A stretch of 64,000 nt of DNA from Phenylobacterium aquaticum (GCF_022695515.1 NZ_JALDPT010000004.1:1-64000); one strand, 5' to 3'; counted from the first letter of the stretch, positions 18,549-27,459 are shown. Numbers and translations: made by a program. Notes: generated by a model not told the origin, from the sequence alone.

Positions 18549-20117
18549 ATGATCGCGACACGGCGGAGCCTGCTGGCCGCGGCCGGCGGCCTGATGATCC
18601 CGACCGGCGTCTTCGCCGCCCCGGCCTCGCCTGTGGTCCGGACGACCTATGGCCCCGTGCGCGGGAGCCTCGAAGCGGGGATCAAGGTGTTCCGGGGCGT
18701 GCGCTACGGCGCCGACACCGGTCCGCGCCGATTCCGGCCGCCCATGCCGCCCCAGCCCTGGACCAAGGTCGCCGCCGCCACGGCCTATGGCCCGGCCTCG
18801 CCCCAGGCGGGCGGGGACGAGGGGCCGCAGAGCGAAGACTGCCTGGTCCTCAATGTCTGGACGCCGGGCCTGGCCGACGGCGGCCGCCGGCCGGTGATGG
18901 TCTATCTGCATGGCGGCGCCTATTCCGGCGGGTCCGGCTCCGCGCCGCTCTATGACGGGGGCCGGCTCTGTCGGCGCGGCGATGTGGTGGTGGTGACGAT
19001 CAATCACCGCCTGAACGTCTTCGGCTATGGCTATCTCGCCAAGCTCGCCGGCCCGGCCTTCGCGGGCTCCGGCAACGCCGGCATGGACGACATCGTCCTG
19101 GCGCTCCGGTGGGTGCGCGACAACATCACAGCCTTCGGCGGCGATCCGGGCCGGGTGATGCTGTTCGGCCAGTCCGGCGGCGGGGCCAAGATCGCCACCC
19201 TGATGGCCATGCCCAGCGCCCAAAGTCTGTTTCACGCCGCCGCGACCATGAGCGGCCAGCAGGTGACCGCATCGGGGCCTCTGCACGCCACCGAGCGGAT
19301 GAAGCTGTTCCTCGCCGCCGTCGGCCTAACGCCGGACCGCGCGGCCGAGGTCGCGACCCTGCCGGCCGCCAAGCTGATCGAGGGGCTGGCGGTGGCCGAT
19401 CCCTTCACCCCCGGACGGCTCTATTTCGGTCCCGTGATGGATGGCGCCGCCCTGCCGCGGCACCCCTTCTATCCGGACGCCAGCCCGCTCGGCCTGAAGA
19501 TCCCGATGGTCATCGGCAACGCCCATGACGAGACCCGCGCCTTCCTGGCCCATTCAAAGCCCGATCCCTTCGCCATGGGCTGGGCCGATGTTCCGGCGCG
19601 GATCGCCGCCGAGATGCGGGTGGATATCGATCCCGATGCGGTGGTCGCCGCCTATCGGGCGCTCTATCCGGCCTATTCCCCGACCGAGGTGTTCTTCGCC
19701 GCGACCACCGCGGGACGCTCCTGGCGCGGCGCGATCATCGAGGCGGAGGAGCGCGCCAAGGCCGGCGCCCCGGCCTGGGTCTATCAGCAGGACCTGCCGA
19801 CCACGATCGAGGGCGGCCGGCTGAAGGCCATGCACATGTCGGACATCGCTCTGGCCTTCGACAATCTGGCCCAGCCGGGCTCGCTGACCGCCCCGTCGCC
19901 GGGCGCCCAGGCCGTGGCCGATCGGATGAGCGACAGCTTCATCGCACTCGCCCGCACCGGCGACCCGAACCATTCCAAGCTGCCGGCCTGGCCGAAGTAC
20001 GAGCTGGACCGCCGCGCGACCATGGTCTTCGACCTCGACACCCGGGTGGTCGACGATCCCCGCGGCGCCGAGCGGCGGCTGTTCGCGGCCGTGCCCTATA
20101 TCCAGCCCGGAACCTAG
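18549..20117 (+). CDS. Type-B carboxylesterase/lipase
   Basis: A 522-residue secreted esterase of the carboxylesterase type-B family. A twin-arginine-like leader (RRSLLAAAGGLMIPTGVFA) precedes GPVRGSLEAGIKVFRGVRYG, SEDCLVLNVWTP, oxyanion-hole HGGAYSGGSG and the nucleophile elbow FGQSGGGAK (GESAGG in most members). A GAGGGAGG ribosome site precedes ATG 18549. The LacI-type palindrome upstream suggests sugar-linked control, perhaps of a carbohydrate-ester hydrolase (inference). Confidence 0.88.
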   Translation: MIATRRSLLAAAGGLMIPTGVFAAPASPVVRTTYGPVRGSLEAGIKVFRGVRYGADTGPRRFRPPMPPQPWTKVAAATAYGPASPQAGGDEGPQSEDCLVLNVWTPGLADGGRRPVMVYLHGGAYSGGSGSAPLYDGGRLCRRGDVVVVTINHRLNVFGYGYLAKLAGPAFAGSGNAGMDDIVLALRWVRDNITAFGGDPGRVMLFGQSGGGAKIATLMAMPSAQSLFHAAATMSGQQVTASGPLHATERMKLFLAAVGLTPDRAAEVATLPAAKLIEGLAVADPFTPGRLYFGPVMDGAALPRHPFYPDASPLGLKIPMVIGNAHDETRAFLAHSKPDPFAMGWADVPARIAAEMRVDIDPDAVVAAYRALYPAYSPTEVFFAATTAGRSWRGAIIEAEERAKAGAPAWVYQQDLPTTIEGGRLKAMHMSDIALAFDNLAQPGSLTAPSPGAQAVADRMSDSFIALARTGDPNHSKLPAWPKYELDRRATMVFDLDTRVVDDPRGAERRLFAAVPYIQPGT

Positions 20118-20632
20118 GCGCTGGCCCGCATCGGGAAGGGGACGATGACGCCGTCCTCGTAGCGCGGGGGGATCGGATCTTCGGCCGCCCCTTCGTCCGG
20201 AACCCGCAGGGTCAGGTCGTTCATGGCGAAGGCCTGGGCGACCAGGCAGGCGGCGGCGCCGAACGGCGGGCGCGGCGCGTCGGCCAGCAGCCAGGCCAGG
20301 TGGGCTTCCATCCGCCCATAGTCCTCCGCCTGGGCGGCGGCGAACAGGGCCAGCATCAGGCGTTCGTCGCAACTGAGCACGTAGGAGCCGGGAACGCAGA
20401 GGGTGACCTTGCGCCGCCCATGCAGGCCGAGCTCGTGCACGAACACCGTCAGCGCATTGAGGGTCTCGGTCCCGATCGGCCCGCAGCAATCGGCGAACTG
20501 CCGCTTCAGCAACGGACAGCCGCCGGCTCCGAAAGCCAGGGCGCGTATGGCCCAGATCAGGGTGTGCTCGCCCCGCAGGAGGTCGCTGAGGCGGGTCGGG
20601 GCGGGGGCGGCGAAGGTTCGGGGTTCGGCCAT
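20114..20632 (-). CDS. Unknown protein behind a Fur-box-like site
   Basis: 172 residues, no signal peptide or clear membrane segment, and no family that I recognise. It has several cysteines, including a Cys-Cys pair in FADCCGP and GGCPLL, and a central HELGLHGRRKVTLCVPGSYVLSCDE. The tail is acidic and Pro-rich. A Fur-like sequence about 30 bases upstream suggests iron control. The stop overlaps the convergent esterase. GGAGA precedes ATG 20632. Confidence 0.62.
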   Translation of the reverse strand: MAEPRTFAAPAPTRLSDLLRGEHTLIWAIRALAFGAGGCPLLKRQFADCCGPIGTETLNALTVFVHELGLHGRRKVTLCVPGSYVLSCDERLMLALFAAAQAEDYGRMEAHLAWLLADAPRPPFGAAACLVAQAFAMNDLTLRVPDEGAAEDPIPPRYEDGVIVPFPMRASA

Positions 20633-20660
20633 CTGAGGTCTCCTGGATCGAAGCCTCCAT

Positions 20661-20690
20661 AATGCAATTGAGAATGAGTCGCAAATAAGA
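20661..20690 (-). promoter_or_regulatory. Fur-box-like sequence
   Basis: AATTGAGAATGAGTCGCAAA with its flanks resembles the Fur target found before alphaproteobacterial iron-uptake genes (compare ATGAGAATGATTCGC). It is an imperfect palindrome, positioned to cover the promoter of the unknown gene starting at 20632. It could also affect mmsA, which starts 84 bases away on the other side. Confidence 0.45.
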
Positions 20691-20773
20691 AGCGGCAGGA
20701 AGCGCCCCGGCCGCGCGCGCTTTCCGTAGCGTCGCCGCTAGGCTGCGACCGCGCTTGGGCCTAAGACAGCGGC

Positions 20774-22285
20774 ATGCGCGAGATCACCCATTTCATCGAC
20801 GGCGCGGCCAAGGCCGGCGCTTCGGGCCGCTTCGGCGACGTGTTCAATCCCAACACCGGGGACATCCAGGCGAGGGTCCAGCTGGCGACCCCGGCCGAGC
20901 TGGACGCCGCCGTCCAGGCCGCGGTGCGGGCGCAGGGCCCCTGGGGCGCGACCAATCCCCAACGCCGGGCGCGGGTGATGTTCGAGTTCAAGCGGCTTGT
21001 CGAGCTGCACATGGACGAGCTCGCCAACCTGCTCTCCTCCGAGCACGGCAAGGTCGTCGCCGACAGCAAGGGCGACATCCAGCGCGGGCTTGAGGTGATC
21101 GAGTTCGCCTGCGGCATCCCGCATGCGCTGAAGGGCGAATACACCGAGGGCGCGGGCCCCGGCATCGACGTCTATTCCATGCGCCAGCCGCTGGGCGTGG
21201 CCGCCGGCATCACCCCGTTCAACTTCCCGGGCATGATCCCGATGTGGATGTTCGGGGTGGCCATCGCGGTCGGCAACACCTTCATCCTCAAGCCGTCGGA
21301 ACGCGACCCCAGCGTGCCGGTGCGTCTGGCCGAGCTGTTCATGGAGGCCGGCGCCAATCTGGGCATGGACCTGAAGGGCGTGCTGAACGTGGTGCACGGC
21401 GACAAGGTCTCGGTCGACGCGATCCTCGAGCATCCGGAGATCAAGGCGGTCAGCTTCGTCGGCTCCTCCGACATCGCCCACTATGTCTATCTGACCGGCA
21501 CGGCGAACGGGAAGCGCGTCCAGGCCATGGGCGGCGCCAAGAACCACGGCATCGTCCTGCCCGACGCCGACCTCGACCAGGTGGTCAAGGACCTCTCCGG
21601 CGCGGCCTTCGGCTCGGCCGGAGAGCGCTGCATGGCCCTGCCGGTGGTGGTGCCCGTCGGTCAGAAGACCGCCGACGCCCTGCGTGAACGCATGATCGCC
21701 GAGATCGACAGCCTGAAGGTCGGGATCTCCACCGATCCCGCCGCCCATTACGGCCCGGTGGTCACCGCCGCCCACAAGCAGAAGATCAGCGACTACATCC
21801 AGATCGGCGTCGACGAGGGCGCGGAGCTGGTGATCGACGGCCGCGGCTTCTCCATGCAGGGCTATGAGAAGGGCTTCTTTATCGGCCCCAGCCTGTTCGA
21901 CCAGGTGAAGCCCACGATGAAGACCTATCAGGAGGAGATCTTCGGTCCCGTCCTGCAGATCGTCCGGGCCGAGAGCTTCGACGAGGCGCTCGCCCTGCCC
22001 AGCGCCCACCAGTACGGCAACGGCGTCGCCATCTTCACCCGCAACGGCCGCGCGGCCCGCGAGTTCGCGGCGCGGGTCAATGTCGGCATGGTGGGCATCA
22101 ATGTCCCGATCCCGGTGCCGGTGGCCTATCACTCCTTCGGCGGCTGGAAGCGCAGCGCCTTCGGCGACGCCAACCAGCACGGCATGGAAGGCGTCCGCTT
22201 CTACACCAAGGTCAAGACCGTCACCGCCCGCTGGCCGGAAGGCGACGTCACCGACTCCTCCTTCGTCATTCCGACGATGAAGTGA
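20774..22285 (+). CDS. mmsA: Methylmalonate-semialdehyde dehydrogenase (CoA-acylating)
   Basis: A 503-residue aldehyde dehydrogenase converting methylmalonate semialdehyde to propionyl-CoA in valine and inositol breakdown. Evidence: ITPFNFPGMIPMWM, KPSERDP, SFVGSSDIAHYVY, the catalytic motif GSAGERCMA (Cys286), EEIFGPVLQIV and the GINVPIPVPVAYHSFGGWK block that marks this class. It is not obviously in an operon. The 3' end overlaps the convergent flavin monooxygenase gene by 20 bases. Confidence 0.93.
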   Translation: MREITHFIDGAAKAGASGRFGDVFNPNTGDIQARVQLATPAELDAAVQAAVRAQGPWGATNPQRRARVMFEFKRLVELHMDELANLLSSEHGKVVADSKGDIQRGLEVIEFACGIPHALKGEYTEGAGPGIDVYSMRQPLGVAAGITPFNFPGMIPMWMFGVAIAVGNTFILKPSERDPSVPVRLAELFMEAGANLGMDLKGVLNVVHGDKVSVDAILEHPEIKAVSFVGSSDIAHYVYLTGTANGKRVQAMGGAKNHGIVLPDADLDQVVKDLSGAAFGSAGERCMALPVVVPVGQKTADALRERMIAEIDSLKVGISTDPAAHYGPVVTAAHKQKISDYIQIGVDEGAELVIDGRGFSMQGYEKGFFIGPSLFDQVKPTMKTYQEEIFGPVLQIVRAESFDEALALPSAHQYGNGVAIFTRNGRAAREFAARVNVGMVGINVPIPVPVAYHSFGGWKRSAFGDANQHGMEGVRFYTKVKTVTARWPEGDVTDSSFVIPTMK

Positions 22286-23774
22286 CGACCGCGCGGCCCA
22301 GCCGGGCTGCGTAGGCGTCGAGCAGATCTGCCGGTTCGCCGGTTCCGAACACATAGCGGTCGGGCCGGACCAGGACGGCGGCGGCGCCCTGGGCGTCGAG
22401 CCACGACGTCAGGGCGGGCGCCAGGCGGGCGAGACGCGGATCGTCCAGGGCCACGCTGCGCACGCCCTTGGCGGTCCGGCCGGGACGGGTGCGCGAGATC
22501 AGCCAGGCGCCCGGACCCAGCACGTCGTCCAGCCGCTCCACCGCGCCTGCATCCGTGCTCCAGGGCTGGGGGAAATAGGCCCCCGCCGCCGGGGAGCCGG
22601 CGAGGATGGCCCCGGCCGCGAAGGGCTGGGGAGTCTGGGGGGGGATCGGCGGCGCCCCGGCCGCCTGGGCGGCCAGCATCTGGGCGTCGCGGGCCGCGAC
22701 CTCGGCCGGCTCGGTGGCGCAGACCACCTTGCCCATGCCGATCGCCAGCTGGATCAGGGCCCGCGCATGGGGATCGCGCTCGGTCTGGTAGGTGTCGAGC
22801 AGGGCCGGATCCGCCCCGTCGCGGATCACCGCCTCCAGCTTCCAGGCCAGGTTGGCGGCGTCGCGCAGGCCCGAGCACATGCCCTGGCCAGCGAAGGGCG
22901 GGGTCTGATGGGCGGAATCCCCGGCCAGCAGCACCCGATCGGATCGCCACTGGCGGGCGACCAGCCCATGGAACCGATAGACCGCCTTGCGCTCGATCTC
23001 GACGGGGCCGCAGTCCCACTTGGCGATCAGCGGCAGGATGAAGCCGTCGTCCAGCACCTGCTCGGCCGTCTCGCCGGGGCGCAGCATGAACTCCCAGCGA
23101 TGGCGGCCGGGACCCATCAGCACGCAGGTGACGGGGCGCTCGGGATCGCAGAGCTGCAGATTGATGTCCGGCGTGTGGGCGTCCGGCCCCACCAGGACGT
23201 CGACCACCAGCCAGGGTTCGTCGAATCCGAAGTCGTCGAGGGTGATCCCGAGCGCGCCGCGCACCGCGCTGGAGGCGCCGTCGCAGCCCACGACATAGCG
23301 GGCGCGAACCTGCTGTTCGCCCGCGACGCCGCTCAGGGTGACGGTCACCCCGTCGGCGTCCTGGGTCAGGCCGGCGAAGGCCCAGCCCAAGCGGATCTCG
23401 CCGTCCGGACAGGCGAGCGCCGCGGCCCGCAGGGCGCGCTCGATCTCCGGCTGATGGAACATGTAGCCGGTCGACCAGCCGGACGGACTGCGGCCCACCG
23501 GCAGATCGAAGCGCATCAGCACCTGGCCGTCGGCGGCGCGGAACTCATAGGCCGGGGCTGGCCGCGAATGTTGGGCGGCGACCTCGGCGACACCCAGCGC
23601 CTGGAAGACCCGCATGATCTCGTGGTCGAAGTGGGCGGCGCGCGGCAGGGGATAGACCTCCGCCGACTTGTCCACGGCCAGGGTCTTCACCCCGGCGCGG
23701 GCCAGGAAGGCGGTGAGCGCCGCGCCCACCGGTCCCAGTCCGACGACCAGGACGTCGCAATCGAAGCCGCTCAT
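22266..23774 (-). CDS. FAD-dependent aromatic hydroxylase (MhpA-like)
   Basis: A 502-residue class-A flavoprotein monooxygenase. It has the ADP-binding loop VVGLGPVGAALTAFLARAG, the CDGASSAVR motif and GDSAHQTPPFAGQGMCSGLRDAANLAWKL contacting FAD. Length and style match 3-(3-hydroxyphenyl)propionate hydroxylase-type enzymes with a C-terminal thioredoxin-like extension. It presumably hydroxylates a phenolic substrate to a catechol for the neighbouring extradiol dioxygenase. The start overlaps the FAH-family stop (ATGA). The open frame upstream of ATG 23774 is antisense shadow. Confidence 0.88.
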   Translation of the reverse strand: MSGFDCDVLVVGLGPVGAALTAFLARAGVKTLAVDKSAEVYPLPRAAHFDHEIMRVFQALGVAEVAAQHSRPAPAYEFRAADGQVLMRFDLPVGRSPSGWSTGYMFHQPEIERALRAAALACPDGEIRLGWAFAGLTQDADGVTVTLSGVAGEQQVRARYVVGCDGASSAVRGALGITLDDFGFDEPWLVVDVLVGPDAHTPDINLQLCDPERPVTCVLMGPGRHRWEFMLRPGETAEQVLDDGFILPLIAKWDCGPVEIERKAVYRFHGLVARQWRSDRVLLAGDSAHQTPPFAGQGMCSGLRDAANLAWKLEAVIRDGADPALLDTYQTERDPHARALIQLAIGMGKVVCATEPAEVAARDAQMLAAQAAGAPPIPPQTPQPFAAGAILAGSPAAGAYFPQPWSTDAGAVERLDDVLGPGAWLISRTRPGRTAKGVRSVALDDPRLARLAPALTSWLDAQGAAAVLVRPDRYVFGTGEPADLLDAYAARLGRAVVTSSSE

Positions 23775-24628
23775 GGTTCGACCGCGCAGGGATTGTCGAT
23801 GGCGCCCAGGCCCTCGATCTCGATCCGCACATGGTCGCCGGGTTGCAGGAAGCGCATGGGCTTCATCGCCGCCCCGATGCCGCCGGGGGTGCCGGTGAAG
23901 ATCAGGTCGCCGGGCTCGAGCGTCATGGCCTGGGACAGGTGGGCGATCTGGTCCCAGACCTTGAACACCAAGTGGCGGGTGTTGGAATGCTGGCGTTCCT
24001 CGCCATTGACCACGCAGCGGATTTCCAGCGCGTGGGGATCGGCGACCTCGTCGGCGGTGGTGATCCAGGGGCCGAAGGGGGCGTGGCTGTCGAAGGACTT
24101 GCCGAGTGTCCACTGCGGCGTGCGGTGCTGCCAGGCCCGCTCGGTGGCGTCATTACCCACGCTCCAGCCGAACACCGCGGAAGGCGCGTCGCCGACGCCG
24201 ATATGGCGTCCGCCCTTGCCGATCACCGCCACCAGCTCGGCCTCGTAGTCGACGGCGGGCGAGACCTTGGGAATCTGGATCGGATCGAAGGGGCCGCTGG
24301 CCGAGGTGGCGGCCTTGGCGAACCAGATCTGATGTTCCGGCGTGCCCAGGCCGCTCTCGGCGATATGGTCGGCATAGTTCAGGCCGATGGCCATGATCTT
24401 GCCCGGACGCGGGATCGGGGCCTCCAGCCGGACCTCGGCGAGCGCCAGGGTCTGGGCGGGCGCCGCGGCGATGCGGCGGACTTCCGGCTCGACCGCGTCC
24501 CACTGGGCGATCAGGTCGATCATGCGGGCGGGCAGGGCGGGCGCGAGGCGCGTGAGCGGAACGATGCGGTCGCCCTGGACGACGCCCAGTTCGGGCGCGC
24601 CGCCGGCGGTGAAGGTCGCGAGTTTCAT
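23771..24628 (-). CDS. Fumarylacetoacetate-hydrolase-family enzyme
   Basis: A 285-residue FAH-fold protein. GLNYADHIAESG, the metal-binding region DYEAELVAVIGKGGRHI, TLGKSFDSHAPFGPWI and the C-terminal FTGTPGGIGAAM are all typical. In meta-cleavage pathways FAH-fold enzymes act as hydrolases, hydratases or decarboxylases on the ring-cleavage product; which applies here is undecided. It sits between the dioxygenase (16 bases upstream) and the hydroxylase (four-base overlap). Confidence 0.88.
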   Translation of the reverse strand: MKLATFTAGGAPELGVVQGDRIVPLTRLAPALPARMIDLIAQWDAVEPEVRRIAAAPAQTLALAEVRLEAPIPRPGKIMAIGLNYADHIAESGLGTPEHQIWFAKAATSASGPFDPIQIPKVSPAVDYEAELVAVIGKGGRHIGVGDAPSAVFGWSVGNDATERAWQHRTPQWTLGKSFDSHAPFGPWITTADEVADPHALEIRCVVNGEERQHSNTRHLVFKVWDQIAHLSQAMTLEPGDLIFTGTPGGIGAAMKPMRFLQPGDHVRIEIEGLGAIDNPCAVEP

Positions 24629-24644
24629 GGGCTTCCTCTGGGGT

Positions 24645-25565
24645 TTAGGCGGCGGGCGGCGGGAAAGGCTGGCCCCACTGGACGCCGAGCAGCTCCTGCG
24701 GGCCGGCGACGCCGGGCGGGTCTTCGGCGACGAACAGGTCGCCGTCGGTCCAGTGCTCCAGCGGATGGCCCCAGGGATCGAACCAGTAGTCGAACACCTG
24801 ACTGCCCAGGATATGCCGGCCGACGCCCCACTGGGGCTTTGCGCCTGTGGACTTCAGGTGCTCGTGCCCGCGCATCAGGTCGTCGAGATCGCGGACCTCG
24901 AAGGCGGCGTGGTTGAAGCCCTTCCCGTTCGGGTGCTGCAGCAGGAACAGGGTGTGGTGGTCGGTGAGCGCGTCGCCCCGGTCGCAGCGCAGGAAGGCGC
25001 CCAGCGCGAAGTCGGGGCCGAGCTGGATCTCGTCTGAGGTCAGGAAGCCGAAGTGGTCCTTGTACCAGCGCTCCGAGGCGCGGAAGTCGGTGACGTCCAG
25101 CACGGCGTGCCCGATCCGCAGGACCTGGGCCGGGCCGGCGCCGGTGCGCTTGACCTGACGCTGGCGGGGGCGGGCTTCGGCCGAGTTCCACGGCGCGACC
25201 GGGGCGAAGGGCAGGGGCTCGACCGGGGTCTGGCCGGCGACCACCTCGACCAGATTGCCGTCCGGATCGGTCAGGCGGACGACCTGACCGCCGCCCGGCG
25301 CATCGAAGGGCTCGACCACCGCGCCGGTCTCACGCGCCAGGGTCTCGAGATCCGCCACACTCTCGGCGCGCAGGCCGAGCGCCTTGAAGCCGGCCTCGCC
25401 GCGCTCGGTCGCGTGGACGAAGGGCGCGGCGCCCGCGCCGCGGAAGAAGATGCGGTCGGTCTCAATGGCGGCCGGGACCAGGCCGAAGGTCTCAAGAAAG
25501 CCGGCCATCCGCTCCAGGTCGGGCGCGGTGAAGCGCACATGGGCGATGTCCTCGATCCGGATCAT
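24645..25565 (-). CDS. Extradiol ring-cleavage dioxygenase (VOC family)
   Basis: A 306-residue two-module vicinal-oxygen-chelate protein. The metal triad of the C-terminal module is visible: H153 (RIGHAVLDV), H219 (GFNHAAFEV) and E270 (GHPLEHWTDGD). The N-terminal module is a degenerate VOC repeat. It should open a catechol ring next to the hydroxyls. First gene of a three-gene operon reading leftward, with a TetR-type palindrome between 25582 and 25595 just upstream of its start. Confidence 0.9.
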   Translation of the reverse strand: MIRIEDIAHVRFTAPDLERMAGFLETFGLVPAAIETDRIFFRGAGAAPFVHATERGEAGFKALGLRAESVADLETLARETGAVVEPFDAPGGGQVVRLTDPDGNLVEVVAGQTPVEPLPFAPVAPWNSAEARPRQRQVKRTGAGPAQVLRIGHAVLDVTDFRASERWYKDHFGFLTSDEIQLGPDFALGAFLRCDRGDALTDHHTLFLLQHPNGKGFNHAAFEVRDLDDLMRGHEHLKSTGAKPQWGVGRHILGSQVFDYWFDPWGHPLEHWTDGDLFVAEDPPGVAGPQELLGVQWGQPFPPPAA

Positions 25566-25581
25566 GGCGTCCTCCCAAAAA

Positions 25582-25595
25582 TGACTGATCAGTCA
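25582..25595. promoter_or_regulatory. TetR-type operator, dioxygenase side
   Basis: TGACTGATCAGTCA is a perfect 14-bp palindrome starting 17 bases upstream of the dioxygenase start codon. A related site lies before the divergent AMP-ligase gene. The TetR regulator encoded at 27569-28198 is the obvious reader (inference). Confidence 0.6.
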
Positions 25596-25641
25596 AATTT
25601 CATGGATTGTGGGACTCGTCAAGGGCTTGGAACTCGAATCG

Positions 25642-25800
25642 TCCTTCTCCCCTTGCGGGCGAAGGTGTCGTCCGAACGGACGACCGATAAGGGGTCCCGC
25701 TCTGTGAACTCATCTATTATGAAGTCATGCTGCAAGTCCGGAGCGACCCCTCATCCGACCTGGCTCCGCCAGGCCGCCATCTCCCGCAAGGGGAGAAGGA
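25642..25800. repeat. 159-bp MITE-like element with 18-bp terminal inverted repeats
   Basis: TCCTTCTCCCCTTGCGGG at 25642-25659 is exactly mirrored by its complement at 25783-25800. Inside, each half carries a small hairpin (TCGTCCG/CGGACGA near 25668; CCTGG/CCAGG near 25760), and an imperfect inner pair is built on AAGGGGTC and GACCCCT. There is no coding frame of note. The terminal sequence resembles an intergenic palindromic repeat that I recall from several alphaproteobacteria. No target duplication is evident. Confidence 0.65.
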
Positions 25801-25832
25801 TTCGGGGAGTGGGTGGGCTGCATCGAATTATA

Positions 25833-25846
25833 TGACCAATTAGTCA
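25833..25846. promoter_or_regulatory. TetR-type operator, AMP-ligase side
   Basis: TGACCAATTAGTCA keeps the TGAC/GTCA arms and spacing of the palindrome at 25582, with an AT-rich core. It lies 42 bases before the ligase ATG and overlaps a possible promoter element (TTATATGA). Confidence 0.5.
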
Positions 25847-25887
25847 CTCTCTTGCCAAGCCGACCGTCGCCGTCGCAGTATCTCCCC

Positions 25888-27459
25888 ATGACCCCACGCC
25901 CGCTCTCGCCCTTCGAGGCCCAAGACATCCGCACCCTGATCGACGGCCAGGCCGCCCGGCGAGGGCAGCATCCGCTGCTGATCTGGGAGCCCTTCGAGGG
26001 CGAGGGCCGGACCTGGTCCTATGCGGAGTTCGCCGAGGCCGTGCGGCGGTTCGCGGCCGGCCTGCAGGCGCGCGGCGGCCAGCCCGGCGACCGGGTCATC
26101 GTCCATTTCGAGAACTGCCCGGAAAGCCTGATCGCCTGGCTCGGCAGCGCCTATGCCGGCCTGGTCCCGGTGACCACCAACGCCAAGTCCTCGGTCGACG
26201 AGCTCAGCTATTTCGCCATCCACAGCCGGGCGATCGGCGGGGTGACCCAGCCACGGTTCGCCGCCGACCTCGACCGCGCCGCGCCTCAGCTCGCCTGGAT
26301 TGCGGTCTCGGCCGATGACAATGGCGCTGCGCCCACGGCCGACCTGCCCGCCCGCGCCGAGCCCTTCGCGGCCATCGACGCCGATCCGGCGACCCTGGCG
26401 CAGCGGCCGCACGATCCCTTCGCCCCCTTCGGCATCCAGTACACCTCGGGCACCACGGCCCGGCCCAAGGCGGTGCTCTGGACCCACGCCAATGCGCTCT
26501 GGGGCGCGCGGGTCTGCGCCATGCACGAGGACCTGCGGCCCGACGACGTGCACCTGGTCTATCTGCCGCTGTTCCACACCAATGCTCAGGTCTATTCGGT
26601 GATGGCCGCCTATTGGGCCGGCGCCAGCGTGGTGCTGCATCCGCGGTTCTCGGCCTCGCGCTTCTGGCCGACCTCGCACAAGTGGGGCTGCACCTGGACC
26701 TCGATGGTGCCCTTCTGCCTCCAGGCCCTGGCCACCCAGCCGATCCCGGAGACCCACAGCTACCGCTTCTGGGGCAATGGGGTCTGCGCGCCGCGCACCG
26801 ACGCTCTGTTTCGGGTGAAGACCATCGGCTGGTGGGGCATGACCGAGACCATCGCTCACGGCACGGTCGGCTCGGCCCTCCATGACGATGCGCCCATGTC
26901 GATGGGCCGGCCCTCGCCGGCCTACGGCATTCATGTGTTGGACGCCGACATGAACCCTGTGGCGCCGGGGGAGACCGGCGACCTCTATGTCGAGGGCGTG
27001 CGCGGCGTCTCGCTGTTCGCCGAATACGCCGAGGATCCAGAGGCGACGGCCCGGGCCTTCACCCCCGACGGCCTGTTCATCACCGGCGACCGGGTGCGGG
27101 TCGGCGCGGACGGGGCGCTCTATTTCGCCGACCGCAGCAAGGACATGCTCAAGGTGGGGGGCGAGAACGTCGCGGCCTCCGAGATCGAGCGGGTCGTGGC
27201 CCAGACGCCGGGCGTGCGCGAGGTGGCCGTGGTCGGCCGCAGGCACCCGATGCTGGACGAGGTCCCGGTCGCCTTCGTGATCCCGGTCGATCCCGCCGAT
27301 CTCGACCTGCCCGAGCGGGCCATGGCCCTGTGCCGCGAGGCCCTGGCCAGCTTCAAGCAGCCGCACGAGATTCGCCTGGTGCCAGAGCTGCCGAGATCCA
27401 CCCTGGAGAAGATCGCCAAGGCCGAGCTGCGCGCCATCCTGGCGGCGGAGAGCGCCTAG
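25888..27459 (+). CDS. AMP-dependent acyl-CoA synthetase of the aromatic cluster
   Basis: A 523-residue ANL-family ligase. P-loop motif YTSGTTARPKAVLWTH (the usual Gly after TT is Ala here), WWGMTETIAHGT, TGDRVRVGADG, and the C-terminal catalytic Lys region PRSTLEKIAKAEL. It probably activates an aromatic or aliphatic acid to its CoA thioester for the pathway encoded divergently. ATG 25888 has no clear ribosome site; the open frame from 25813 runs through the operator, so the upstream part is unlikely to be coding. Confidence 0.86.
   Translation: MTPRPLSPFEAQDIRTLIDGQAARRGQHPLLIWEPFEGEGRTWSYAEFAEAVRRFAAGLQARGGQPGDRVIVHFENCPESLIAWLGSAYAGLVPVTTNAKSSVDELSYFAIHSRAIGGVTQPRFAADLDRAAPQLAWIAVSADDNGAAPTADLPARAEPFAAIDADPATLAQRPHDPFAPFGIQYTSGTTARPKAVLWTHANALWGARVCAMHEDLRPDDVHLVYLPLFHTNAQVYSVMAAYWAGASVVLHPRFSASRFWPTSHKWGCTWTSMVPFCLQALATQPIPETHSYRFWGNGVCAPRTDALFRVKTIGWWGMTETIAHGTVGSALHDDAPMSMGRPSPAYGIHVLDADMNPVAPGETGDLYVEGVRGVSLFAEYAEDPEATARAFTPDGLFITGDRVRVGADGALYFADRSKDMLKVGGENVAASEIERVVAQTPGVREVAVVGRRHPMLDEVPVAFVIPVDPADLDLPERAMALCREALASFKQPHEIRLVPELPRSTLEKIAKAELRAILAAESA

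Noticed and set aside
22606..24916. Plus-strand open frames across the flavin hydroxylase, FAH and dioxygenase genes
   Set aside because: All are antisense to genes with intact catalytic motifs and show only Arg/Gly/Ala-rich shadow composition.
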